Source: Bretschneidera sinensis (taxonomy: Eukaryota > Streptophyta > Magnoliopsida > Brassicales > Akaniaceae). Taken from it: 64,000 bases of DNA. A program made the position numbers and the translations under genes. The stretch is from NCBI GenBank assembly GCA_023935145.1, contig CM043705.1, forward strand, positions 16,560,501 to 16,624,500, given 5' to 3'. A model generated the notes under the pieces. The model searched no databases. It saw only the letters and a program-made list of their open reading frames with translations, and was not told the DNA's origin. How positions within the stretch are numbered: position 1 is the stretch's first letter; each line of letters opens with the position of its first letter. This document shows positions 1-11,208 of the stretch, in pieces.

Positions 1-432
1 TTTTACGTGGAAAAATCCCGAACAAATTGGGGTAAAAAATCACGGGCAAGTGTAGGAGGATTTCACTATTGTAAAATAAAGATTACTACATCTTCTCTCT
101 GATTACAATGAGATAACAATTGTCTAATCTCTATTGTAATTGGAGAAACAACTTTCTCACAAAATCAGAAAAATATTACTTACAAAGAAGGAACAAATTT
201 TCCTCTCTAAGTAGTAACTCTCACACTCTCTCTAATACACTTCTCTTGATTTTGTGATGGCTATACAAAATGAGAGCCATGAGTATTTATAAGCAAAATG
301 AAATGTGCTGGTGGATAGGTGCCGCCCATTTCCCTGCTGTTTTCTTTGACCTCAAAAGGTTGGTAGCAGCCCACTTAGCTGTTGTTTTCTTTGACCCCAA
401 TAAAGGGTTGGTAGTAGCCCACTTCCCTGACA
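1..432 (-). repeat. 3' LTR of the Tnt1-like Copia element (partial)
   Basis: Positions 1-432 align base for base with 4611-5042. The inner boundary ends in CA on the plus strand (431-432), which is the TG start of the LTR in element orientation. The outer 82 bp or so, and the target-site duplication, lie before the window. Confidence 0.93.
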
Positions 433-443
433 ATCTCCCACTT
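433..443 (-). other. Polypurine tract of the Tnt1-like Copia element
   Basis: On the minus strand the bases directly before the 3' LTR read AAGTGGGAGAT, the usual Copia plus-strand primer. Confidence 0.8.
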
Positions 444-537
444 AAAGACCGATTTCAATTTGTCTTCACATCTCGATCTATGCAGCAGATCTTTTGTAAT
501 CCTTCCATCCTTCCTCACTTGCCAAATCCATGCTTGC

Positions 538-3500
538 TTACGTTTCCGCTAGACCACATGAGGATCTACACCATTTAAACTTGTCAGTGTTTATTGGCTT
601 TGTCATAACATCTGCTAGGTTCTCGTCGGTGTGAATCTTCTGCATATCCACACTACCTTCTTCCACTACTTCTCGAACGAAGTGATACTGAACCCTTATG
701 TGCTTTGTCCGTGAATGAAAAGCTGGATTCCTTGCAATGTGCAAGGCACTCTAACTGTCACAAAACAGAACAATCTTCTCCTGTTTGTGCCCGAGCTCTT
801 CCAATAACCTTTGTATCCAAACTGCTTCCTTGCAAGCTTGTGTAGCCGCCATGTATTCTGCTTCCATTGTAGATAGAGTCACAACAATCTGCAGTTTAGA
901 AACCCAGCTTACAGCTCCTCCTGCAAGTGTAAACACATAACCTGTAGTAGATTTGCTTTTATTGAGATCCCTTGCAAAATCTGAATCAACATAGCCTCTA
1001 ACAGTAAAATCTTATCCTCCGTAACATAATGCAGCATCTGAGGTTCCTCTTATGTATCTCAGAACTCTCTTCACAGTATTCCAATGCTCTCCACCAGGAT
1101 TCGCCATAAATCGACTAACCACTCCCACTGCTTGTGCAATGTCTGGTCTTGTACAAATCATAGCAAACATTAAACTTCCCACTGCTGATGCATACAGTAC
1201 TCGAGACATCTCCCTCCTCTCTTCTTCATTGCTAGGACACATACTTGAGGATAACTTAAAATTAATAGGAAATGGGGTAGAAATTGGGTTACTATCTTGC
1301 ATGTTGAAACGTCGCAAGATCTTGTTGAAGTAGTTCTTCTGGGAAAGCCAAATCTTCCTGTTATTTCTGTCTCGGTGAATCGGCATCCCTAGAATCTTGT
1401 TTGCTAGTCCCAAGTTCTTCATATCAAACTCCCTAGCCAACTGTGCCTTCAATTTTTGGATTTGATCTCTGTTGGGGCCTACTACTAACATGTCATCCAC
1501 ATACAACAACAAGATAATAAAATCATTATCACCATCAAACCTTTTGAAGTACATACAATGGTCTGAACTGAGTCTGTTGTATCCAACGCTAATAATGAAG
1601 GAATCAAATCTCTTGTACCAACACCTCGGCGCCTATTTGAGACCGTATAGAGATTTGTTCAACCTGCAAACCAAGTTCTCCTTTTCTGTTTCAGCAAAAC
1701 CTTCTAGTTGGAGCATATAGATTTCTTCTTCAAGTTCTCCATGAAGAAATGCAGTTTTCACATCCAACTGCTCCAGATATAAGTCAAACGTAGCACACAT
1801 AGCCAGGACTACTCTGATTATTGTAAGCCGAACCACCAGGGAAAATATCTCATTGAAATCAATACCTTCTTTCTGAGCGAATCCCTTTACCACCAGTCTT
1901 GCACGAAACCATTCCACTTGATCATTGCTATCCTGCTTGATCTTGTAGACCCATTTATTACCTATTGCTTTTCTCCCATATGGCAATGGTACCAGTTCCC
2001 AAGTCTTGTTCTTGTGTAGAGATTCAATTTCTTCCTGCATTGCTGCCATCCACAAAGACACATCTGAGCTACTTGTAGCTTCTTGGAAAGTTGAGGGCTC
2101 TTCATCCTCTGTTAAAAGACAGTATGCAACATTGCTTTCAGTGACAAACTCCGAATGCCAAGCTGGCGACCTTCTCTCACGAGTTGACAGGCGAGCTTCT
2201 AGAGCTTCGAACTCGACTTGTACCTCGTGCTCTAGTGCTGCTTCAATAGAAACTGGAGTTTCTTGTACTGGATTATTTTCCACCTATATTGTTGTAGTCT
2301 CTGAAACCTCTTTCGACGTGCTATCGTCTTCATCTTTTTGTAGTAGTTGATCATCTGCAAAGATCACATCCCTGCTGACAACAACCTTGCAGGTAGTGGG
2401 ATCCCACAGACGATACCCCTTTACTCCGTCAGCATACCCCAAGAATATACACCTCCTAGATTTCGGATTCAACTTCGTTCTTTCTTGGGCATTGTACATC
2501 ACATACGCAGGACATCCAAAAGAATGTAAAGTAGAGTAGTCTGCTGGCTTACCAGTCCACATCTCCATCGGCGTCTTTAAATTAATTGTTGTTAATGGCG
2601 ATTGATTTATCACATAATAGGCGGTTTTGACTACTTCTGCCCAAAAAGAGTTGGGTTGACCTGTAGTCTTCAACATAGCTCTCATCCTTTCTGTAAGAGT
2701 TATATTTATCCGCTCTGCCACTCCATTTTTTTGAGGCGTGTATGTGATTATGAACTGTCGTTTGACACCTTCCCGCTTACAAAGATCAAGAAACTCGCCA
2801 TCTATGTACTCTCTTCCATTATCTGTCCTTAAGCATCTGATCTTTTTCCCAGATTTAAGTTCCACCCGCGCTTTGAAGTCTTTGAATATCGGAAATACAT
2901 CTGATTTCTTCTTAATTGGATACACCCAACATCTCCTGGAGTAATCATCAATAAAAGACACAAAGTACTTTGCTCCTCCTAGGGACATTTCTGGTGACTC
3001 CCATACATCAGAATGAATCAAGTCTAGAATGCATTTACTCCTGGCATCAGATATGCTAAACTTCAATCTATGTTGCTTACTTGTAACACAATGCTCACGG
3101 AAAGGTAAATTTACCGATTGGAGCCCTGGAAGCAGCTTTCTGTCGGAGAGAATCTTTAAACCTCGTTCCGAGATATGGCCTAGTTTGAGATGCCACATCA
3201 TCGTCGACTCTTCTCCCATGCTGGTTGACGCGACACACGCATCAGCTTCCTGTAGTGTTTCTCCTTTAAGCATGAATAGATTTGCCGCGATCTTTTCTGC
3301 CTTCATAACCACAAGCGCACCTTTGACAATCTTCATGATCCCATTTTCGACATGGGTCTTGCATCCAAGACTATCTATTTGCCCCAAAGACAATAGATTC
3401 TTTCTCAGGCCGTTTACATGTCGTACCTCCTGAATAGTGCGAACCGTACCATCAAACATCTTTATCTTGATAGTACCAATACCAGCGATCTCCAAAGCAT

Positions 3501-4476
3501 GATCATCACCCATGTGTACAGAACCTCCTGAGATTGGTTCATATTTGTGAAACCATTCTCTCCGAGATGTCATGTGCCATGTTGCTCCTGAGTCTAGTAA
3601 CCAGACGTCAGCGAACTGCTTTCTGCCTCCAACTACCGTTGTTGCCTCGCTATATAGAACTTCACCATCATCTGAGGCACTTGCCACATTCCCTTGAGCA
3701 TTTGATGACTCAGGGACTCCACTCTTCTTTGTGTACCAACAATCTTTCTTGACATGCCCTTTCTTGCCACAATTGTAGCACTTGAAATTCTTCTTACTTT
3801 TTGATTTCGATCTACCATGATTCTGACTCCCACTGGGGCCACGTTCCGTTGATCTTTCTCTCGTCATCGCCAAAGCTTCCGTTTGCTGCGAACTTGCATG
3901 TCTGTCTTCCTTGTTTTTGCACTTGGTTTCTTCTTCCAAAACAGCAGCTGCAATTTCATCGAAGGCTAGATAGTCCGTGAGGATGTTGTTCGTCAAGTTG
4001 ATGACGAGTTGATCATACGAGTCAGGTAGACTTTGTAGTAGAAGCTCTGCACATTCAGATGCCTTTATTGTATAACCCATCGATGTAAGTTGTGAAAATA
4101 AAGTATTTAAAATGTTGATGTGGTCGGTCACCGACGTGGATTCCGTCATTCGAAGAGTGTAAAGTCTCATCTTTAAAAAGATCTTATTGTGTAGTGACTT
4201 GGCCTCGTACAGTCTTGTTAGAGTATCCCAAATCTCCTTCGCAGTCTTCTTTTCCACCATACTAGATAACACTCCATCGGCTAGTGCTAAGTGCAGATCG
4301 ACAATTGCGATGCCGTCCATCTCGTTCCACTTGCTGTCATCAGTGATCTCTGCGGGCCTTTCTTCAATTGCTGCCAAATAATTATCTTTCCTCAAAATTG
4401 CCTTAATCTACATTTTCCATAATGAGAAATTACTCCCGTTAAACTTCTCAACATCAAACTTTGTTGTAGTTAACAT
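538..4476 (-). pseudogene. Copia gag-pol polyprotein, five in-frame stops
   Basis: One reading frame runs from an ATG at 4474-4476 to a stop at 538-540, about 1,312 codons, close to the length of Tnt1 polyproteins. In order it encodes a UBN2-type Gag, a CCHC knuckle (CYNCGKKGHVKKDC), an aspartic protease (LLDSGATWHM), a GAG-pre-integrase HLKLGH motif, an integrase core (IHSDVW, RTDNGREY, then the catalytic Glu in NGVAER), an RT with YVDDM and a C-terminal RNase H. In-frame stops lie at 4408-4410, 2284-2286, 1633-1635, 1012-1014 and 751-753; four are TAG and one is TAA. No frameshift was needed to link the pieces, so point mutations alone inactivated it. An ORF caller that allows TTG starts would begin at 4395, but the family N-terminus is readable upstream to 4476. 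Confidence 0.92.
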
Positions 4477-4516
4477 TTCATTTACAACGATCTGCTTCAC
4501 ACCCCTCAACCAATAG

Positions 4517-4528
4517 CTCTGATGCCAC
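4517..4528 (-). other. Primer binding site (initiator tRNA-Met type)
   Basis: On the minus strand, GTGGCATCAGAGC follows the end of the 5' LTR. It is one mismatch from the canonical TGGTATCAGAGC complementary to the 3' end of plant initiator tRNA-Met. Confidence 0.8.
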
Positions 4529-5042
4529 TGTTAGAAAAAAGATTACCGGGTCGAAGCTAACACACAATTAAAGCGAAATAAGAAAAATGAAGATAAACAA
4601 GACACAAATATTTTACGTGGAAAAACCCCGAACAAATTGGGGTAAAAAACCACGGGTAAGTGTAGGAGGATTTCACTATTGTAAAATAGGGATTACTATA
4701 CCTTCTCTCTGATTACAATGAGATAACAATTGTCTAATCTCTATTGTAATAAGAGAAACAACTCTCTTACAAAATCGGAAAAATATTACTTACAAATAAG
4801 GAACAAATTTTCCTCTCTAAGTGGTAACTCTCAAACTCTCTCCAATACACTTCTCTTGATTTTGTGATAGCTATACAAAATGAGAGCCATGAGTATTTAT
4901 AGGCAAAATGAAATGTGTTGGTGGGTAGGTGTCGCCCACTTCTCTGCTGTTTTCTTTGACCTCAAAAGGTTGGTAACAGCCCACTTAGCTGCTGTTTTCT
5001 TTGACCCCAATAAAGGGTTAGTAGCAACCCACTTCCCTGACA
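4529..5042 (-). repeat. 5' LTR of the Tnt1-like Copia element
   Basis: This is a complete 514-bp LTR. In element orientation it begins TGTCAGGGAAG and ends CTAACA, next to the PBS. It matches 1-432 over its first 432 bp. Its promoter is described separately. Confidence 0.92.
4894..4901 (-). promoter_or_regulatory. TATA box in the Copia 5' LTR
   Basis: The minus strand reads TATAAATA here, about 145 bp into the LTR. Transcription would then run toward lower coordinates through gag-pol. The same motif is kept in the other LTR near 284-291. It is assigned by position and sequence only. Confidence 0.45.
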
Positions 5043-5657
5043 GATAAAAATAAATTTGTAAAATTATAATTTCATTTTTTTTTTCCTCTCATTTCCACTC
5101 TCTAATCTATTCAATTTATAATTTGTAGACAAGCAGGCTATAATGTCATTGTCCGGAAAGTTTAGCAGCAGTCTCTCAGAAGAGATTAAAAAATGAGCAA
5201 TTTTAGACACTTCAGATAGCTATTTTATATCTGAAACTAACAGGACACGGGAAGGACCTAACTAACATGTGCATATCATCATTCAGTGATTAGAATATGA
5301 TGTTCATTTTATCATTCAGTGATTAGGACACAGAATTGCATAAAAGTTGCTCGAATCAGGTACAGTGAAGTTTTAGCAAAATCAGAGCAAACCCAAGGAT
5401 CTAACCTGAGATATGAACGGTATGAAATTCAAATATGGACATTAAAAAAATGAAATTGAATTGACGACTGCTAAAATAGAGGAACAAATTCTACCAATCC
5501 AAAGGCCACAAACAGGTATAGTATGTCCTTTCTTCTCTACAGTCAATGCCAGTGTCAATATCACATTCCATTTTCTCTTCCATTCAGAATGGGGCTAGAA
5601 TCCCGAGTATTAAATCTTGATGTTTCCTTACCATGATAAGATTCAACATATTTACTC
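5043..5657. other. 3' flank / 3' UTR of the phosphatase gene
   Basis: This stretch is AT-rich and has no coding potential on either strand. It separates the phosphatase stop codon (5658-5660) from the end of the Copia element (5042). The 3' UTR and polyadenylation site of the gene must lie here or run into the LTR, but I see no unambiguous poly(A) signal. Confidence 0.5.
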
Positions 5658-8600
5658 TCAAACTGTCTGCCGCATGCTTAGACGGTTGGTGTTGGTGGAT
5701 GATTGGATGCCGTTTCCAGACTCTGCCAACATCTGAAAATATGCACGAGGTCCCCAACCTGCACCATCAATGTAGAGAAATTAAATCCGTGGAAAATTAT
5801 AAAAACAATGCATTAGAGGTCCAACAATTTGAATATGAGAATACAAATAAAATAGTAAAATGCATGATAATATATAACTGTTACGCCTTTCGGGCTCCTT
5901 CAGGAAAAAAAAAATATAGGTTCGCATTGGGGCAATTTGATGCCTTAGCAGTACTAAGTTGTCCAGAGCCAGGGGACGGTGGAAAAGTCTAGCAAGCTGA
6001 CAAAAAAGCAATGCAGTCATAGAATAAGAAGTGGAGCCACCCTCTAACATTAGGATTCATGTTGGGTTGAGTATCAGAATGGTGCTGTTTAGTATTAGAA
6101 AATGTTTTTAAATTTTTATTTTTATTTTTATTTTTATTTTTTTAATATTTTTTTCAACAATTTAGATACTCTTAATATAATTTGAAAAACAATAATTCTC
6201 TTTTTAATATAATATTAGAAAAGTTAAAAACAATTTTTTTTCAATAATATATTAAAAAAAATATTGTTTTCTAAATAATGTTAAGAATGATCAAATTGTT
6301 GAAAAAAATGTGTTGGAAAATGAAAACCTTTTCCAATACTAAATGCAACCTAAGCGTTTATCAGTGCTCCTTGACTTTCTCTTTTGGGAAAGAAAAAAAA
6401 AACAGAAGTGATTTTCACGTGACTTTCTGGTGCATTTGGCTGATTAATCACATTATGTTTATTTTATACTGTTTCAGTATTCCACTATAATGGAAAATAA
6501 TTAATGAAATTTGTGCAGAATCCGAACAAAAAGTAGTCCTGAGAATCTACACGGCTCATAATCAGGCTCCTATTGACATTTGAAATAAATAAATCACACT
6601 GAATAAGGTAGAATTTCACAATTCTCGTACAAACTAGACAAGAGAAACTTACCAAAGGAAGACTGAATCCAGCAGTGTATAAATATGAGAAGTGTGGAAA
6701 CAAGACCAGTAAACCAAAAAGGGGACTAGTAACGTGTAGGTACAAGATAAAGGTTACCAAATAACCAATCATTGCAATCTTAGAAACCACATTCCTGGTG
6801 CATGCATCCTCATGCACATTGATAAAAGAATGCTAAATCCTTAAAAAGTATTTAAATATGTCATGAGAAATTGTTATGATTTAAAGAGAAGGCTGAGGCA
6901 TGAAAAAAAACTGCAACATTCTTTGCTGAAACAATGCCTAGCATTATAATCTATTAAGGTGTTAGCTAGCTTAGTTTAAGGACTTGGGAAGATCACATTT
7001 GCACCAGGGACTAAAGCGATTTAGGGAATGATAGAGAGCAACCTCCAATCTCCATGGTTAAATCCAGCAATCAGGCCCACAGGAAAAAGATAAAAAGACG
7101 CTGCTGCCACTGATTGAAGGAGGGGCTACAGCATTAAAACTCATGAACCAGGTAGCAACTTGATACAACAGTGACTCACTTTTAACATAAATAAATTCCA
7201 TGATTATCTTCCCAGGACAAATCCAAGAATTACCCTAACTCAACCCCATCCTTTTTACTACCAGACCTGAGGCCCAGGGGTGCGACTTAAACAAGAGAGA
7301 GATCAAAATAAATGAATATGACCTATCTACACACACACACGAATAAGGTGTAAAACATTTGTTGTAAAAAAAATAACCTTACCTAATAATTATTTTTTAG
7401 ATTAAGTATTTTTTTCTCAAAAAAATTCACTACTCTATATAAAAAAAAAAAGCCTTTCAAGAAATTCAACACTACCTATTTTTGGGGCTAGTTGATTCAG
7501 CAGGTGAGTTGTTACACATTTCTTATTAGCAGATTAGGTTCTAATTTTACTCTACCCAAGCAAATCAATTAAAAAAAAAAATTCATTATTTGATACAAAC
7601 AAGTTTTCCAAAAATGATTAATTACTATGTAATTAAATCCATTAAATTGACAAAAGAAATTGAGGTGAATTCCCTCTTGAAAGTTCTTCCGAATTCTCTT
7701 GGAAAGCCATTTGATGTCTTTATGCCCCCAAAGAAGTAAGTTTCTTTGCGTGGGAAACTTCTTGAGAAAAGATTCTTACTATTAATAATCTTCAAATGAG
7801 GAAGGTACCTATGTTATATTTGTAAAGGTTGTGTCGAGTATGAGTTTCATCTTTTAGTGAATGAGTGTTCGTTAGCTAGAAACTTGTAGAAGATGACTTA
7901 TAGCATTTTGGGAGTTTTTTGAGTGGTCGACGGTTCCGTAAAAGATAAAGTGTGGCTTGGAGTGGTCGTGCTTCTAAGGAGCTTAAGAAGTTTACGATTT
8001 GATTCTTCTTTATTTTTTGGCTTTTGTGGAGGGGGAGAAATAATAGGACTTTTGATGGTGAAAAGAGGGCTATAAAAATACTTAACAATAGATGGTTCAA
8101 TAACTTTACTTTTTGGTTCAAAAGAATGTTTTTGTGAATATTGAAGATCTTTAGATTTTGAGGAGCACTTACATATAGATAATTTTTGTGCAGGTTGCAT
8201 GCCCTTGGCGTTTTTCCTATATATACATTTTTACTTATTAGAAGAAAAAAAAGATATTTGTAATTAAAGATTTTTATAATAAATATTCCAATAACACTCT
8301 TCCTTATTACTTTAACTACTTTCTAAATCTTTGAGTGATAAAATTGGTATTGCAATACTCATATTAAATGGCTTGCATGCAATAAATGCACTTTCTTAAT
8401 ATTTGAGTTTTCTCAACAATGACAAGTATTACGGAACAGAGTGAATAATTACTATGTAAATGAATCCATTAAATTGACAAAAGAAAATAAAGATTGATAA
8501 GGAATAAAGCTAGAATATTTCTTATCTATTCAAATATTTAATTAGATTTACAATTCACTACTTTGTAAAAATAAATCTCTCACAAACACTAAATTATAAT

Positions 8601-11202
8601 ATAATTAAATCAATTTGATTAAAATTTTCTTTTACTCACATAATTAGATATTAGTTTTACTCTACATAAGCAAGCTATTTGCAAAAAAAAAAAAAAAAAA
8701 TCCATTACTTTACACAAACAAGTTTTTCCGCAAACAATTAATTACTATGTAATTAAATCCAATAAATTGACAAAAAGAAAATAAATACCGATAAATGTTA
8801 AATTTAAAATATTTCTTATATATTTCAAAATTTAATTAAATAATTGCATTCTTTAATTTTTTTCTATTACATATAAATAACAATAATAAAACAACTTATC
8901 ACGCGCAATACCTATTGACCTGCAACGCACGTGTTGCAAGTACAACAATTGGTAGTAACTAGTAAGCCTTAATATAGAATAGTCGCACACATTCTTCTAC
9001 AAAATCTATTAATTTTATTAAAGTACTTTTAAGGAAAAGGGACCAGTATAAATTTCTTCAATTGATGTCAAGCACTTTTAAATAAGAAAATTACTTTCAA
9101 GAGAGCAGGCCCTAAAAACTCTTGTGTTTCTTGTAGTTGATTATATTTCTCATCTGGATTACATGAATGACAGAACTACATGAAACTGTGAAGTTCTTTA
9201 GATTTGACACTAGGAAGTTTCAGAGATCATTTTCTATAGATAGAATAATGTACACATATCAGCGACTATAAAGACCTTTTCCTCAGCCCAAAAATCTCAG
9301 CCTTTGAAATCCACGCTAGTATTAAATCTGGTTAACAAAGTATCTGACCCAATTTTACTACAATAATAAAGGACCGCACACTGAACACGACAAATCAATA
9401 GCCTTATTTTACCTTAGAAAATGTTCTTGGCATTTATCTTGAAAACAAGTTTGCACGTCAATTTACAAAGAACTAAATCAAGGCCTAGCAGATAAGATGT
9501 TTTATTGCACTGGCATGATAACTTGTAGCAAATAACATTTTAGAAACAACGGAAAACATACCATCTGGGTCGTATGGTGGTGGAAAGAATTGCAAGTAAC
9601 AAAATGAAGCAACTGTTATTCCTGTATGACAAAGGTAACAAAACTAGTGCTAAGCATTAGTTGTGGGAAGTAGGCAACGCAGAAAACAGATAAATAAGTC
9701 CTTGATGACGAACCTATAAGACCCCCACCAAAAACATCTTGCCAGTGATGCCAGTAGTCATCTACTCGAGAAATTCCTACTAAAGCTGCAAGAAGTAACG
9801 GTAGAATAACAGGACAGAGCTTTGCAACATGGCCCTTACGATCAAATACCCTGATTTTTCCAGATAAGTACCATGCAAGAAAACCAAGACCTGCAAAGGA
9901 CCCTGCACATTGATAACCAGAATTCCTCTTAGCTACGGGTCTTATTAAACAGAAAAACGAAGGTAAATAACTGCAATGAACAGCATAAGAAAGGTAAGCC
10001 AAGCCCTGCTGCAAAACACACATCTGCACAGGAAGAAAGAATACATTTGCAGATATACAAATACAAAGCGGGTTTAAAAATTAACATTTTTTATAGAAAA
10101 AATGTTTATACTTGCATGTTAAGACTTACTACCTTCCATGATGCATCACCAATGGTTAGTTAATTCCATTTTACTTAAAAGAAACTTTACCCTTGGTGCC
10201 TAAAAGCATGTTTCACGTTAAACATAACTTGAAGTAGAAAAAGAAATGTACAGCACCTTTATGGAATTCATTCCAAGATCAGAAAGCCATGCATAAAAAA
10301 ATCATAGATCGACAAGATAACCTTTGGAAGTAAGTAGCTATACTACTTACAAGAAGTATGACCACTTGGGAAACTTTTGTGTCCTTCCTTAATGACACTT
10401 TTCAGTCCAGTACACCTAACATCCTTTGTGACAGGATCAAACACCTGTTCATGCCGTGTATCAATTGCATGCCGAATGAGTACAGAGCTAACTTAATCAT
10501 GTTGATTTTAATCTCTATAAAATACTGAAAAACAAATCATATAATTCAATGAAGTGGAGAGCCCACCCCTGTGCCATTAGGGAAACAACGCCAAAAGAAA
10601 TCTGGACGAGGTCGACCAACAGCATCTTTAATAGCATCGGTTATAACACCAGTTATAAGTACAGAAAACAGAAGCCCTGAATAAACATAACAGTGATAAG
10701 TGTTATAGCTATAACACAATAACATACATATATCAGGTATCAGACTTAACAAGTCCCAAAAGGGAGAAAGATCAACCCAATATAGCATGGTGCAGATCGT
10801 AGACATCTCTTCTGATAAAGTAGTAGACAAGAATGACAAGAAAGGGCAGCATTATTGCAACCAACTGTTACAGAAAAAAAAGAAAAAATATTATCCTCGA
10901 AGCTGTCAAAGAAATGGATCTCATGAAAACTCTGCATCCAGGAAAGTTTCTTTAATAAGATATAATTTCTCAAAGCTAAAGCATACTGGAACAGCCCATA
11001 AAGGAACAGTGTTGTCTTGTAAAGGGTACTTCAGGTCAGTCATCATATCCTCTCCAACAAAGCGGTGAAAAGGTTCAATAACGTTCAAAATGACCTCAAT
11101 CACAATAAGGAGCATAAGAATCAGCCAGTCATGCATGTGCATCCTTACGACTTTAACTCCATGGGATCTTATAGTGTGAGCACCCAACTGAATCTCAGGC
11201 AT
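5658..11202 (-). CDS. LPP: Lipid phosphate phosphatase (PAP2 family), seven coding exons
   Basis: The minus-strand coding exons are 10987-11202, 10777-10864, 10567-10676, 10351-10444, 9714-9902, 9562-9621 and 5658-5758. They join with GT-AG introns and consistent phase into 858 nt, or 285 residues plus stop, close to Arabidopsis LPP2. The enzyme is a multi-pass membrane protein that dephosphorylates phosphatidate, diacylglycerol pyrophosphate and related lipids. The three catalytic motifs are intact: KX6RP (K118 to P126), PSGH (164-167) and SRX5HX3D (S214, H221, D225). Hydrophobic stretches near residues 26-42, 73-89, 103-115 and 191-205 fit the usual six-helix fold. The N-terminus starting [15 protein letters not shown] is typical of the plant family. 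The second exon has a weak donor (GTTGAT). The last intron is unusually long (5759-9561). The family is certain; which paralogue it is, is not. Confidence 0.93.
6081..6350. repeat. MITE with hAT-like terminal inverted repeats
   Basis: The left end, GTGCTGTTTAGTATTAGAAAA, is an imperfect reverse complement of the right end, TTTTCCAATACTAAATGCAACC. The interior is AT-rich and non-coding, and it includes a run of TTTTA units near 6106-6140. The length of about 270 bp and the terminal motif fit non-autonomous hAT elements. I could not find a clear 8-bp target-site duplication. Confidence 0.6.
7525..8860. repeat. Three diverged copies of an AT-rich intronic repeat
   Basis: A block reading AATTACTATGTAATTAAATC and then an ATTAAATTGACAAAA-type motif occurs near 7617-7656, 8447-8486 and 8741-8782. 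The first and third copies also share the preceding 90 bp or so (TTTTACTCTAC...AAGCAA, an A run, then ACAAACAAGTTTT). The second and third share the following TATTTCTTAT...ATTTAATTA. This suggests tandem duplication of a unit of about 290 bp, with the LINE-like sequence lying between copies one and two. Confidence 0.6.
7690..8220 (+). pseudogene. Degenerate LINE (L1-type) 3' end, zf-RVT region
   Basis: Plus-strand reading in shifting frames gives fragments typical of the C-terminal zf-RVT region of plant L1 elements: KVSFFAWET near 7737, a Cys-rich stretch after a FCHxC-like position near 7820-7865, and a later block [20 protein letters not shown] near 8023-8080. There are several frameshifts and stops. 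The fragment lies inside the last LPP intron, on the strand opposite to the gene. No poly(A) tail or target-site duplication is convincing. The call rests on motif recall and would need a protein search. Confidence 0.5.
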
Positions 11203-11208
11203 TTTTCA

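Larger units (their letters stand above)
1..5042 (-). mobile_element. Tnt1/Tork-like Copia retrotransposon, 3' LTR clipped by window edge
   Basis: The order on the minus strand is 5' LTR (4529-5042), PBS (4517-4528), one gag-pol frame (538-4476), PPT (about 433-443) and 3' LTR (1-432, with about 82 bp lying before the window). The domain order Gag, protease, integrase, RT, RNase H is that of Ty1/Copia. The gag start, the CCHC knuckle and the length of about 1,310 codons resemble Tnt1-type elements. The two LTRs align over 432 bp without indels and differ at about 28 positions by hand count, so the copy is not very recent. Five in-frame stops make it non-autonomous. It ends about 615 bp downstream of the stop codon of the phosphatase gene. 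The lineage assignment is inferred from motifs, not from a tree. Confidence 0.93.
5759..9561 (-). other. Long last intron of the LPP gene
   Basis: This 3.8-kb intron separates the last two coding exons. The donor is GTATGT (9556-9561) and the acceptor is TTGATGGTGCAG, ending at 5759. It contains a hAT-like MITE (6081-6350), a degenerate LINE 3' end (7690-8220) and three diverged copies of an AT-rich repeat (7525-8860). The remainder is AT-rich with no coding signal. Confidence 0.85.

Noticed and set aside
7617..8486. A 40-bp target-site duplication around the LINE-like block
   Set aside because: It is far longer than LINE duplications, and a third copy at 8741 shows it is a pre-existing repeat.
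9616..10029. Reading 9616-10029 as a single 137-residue coding exon
   Set aside because: Protein similarity begins only at the acceptor (9902) and ends at the donor (9714). The flanking residues are intron translation.
10787..11068. Plus-strand ORF of 93 codons across LPP exons
   Set aside because: It is antisense to well supported coding exons and spans an intron boundary of the real gene.
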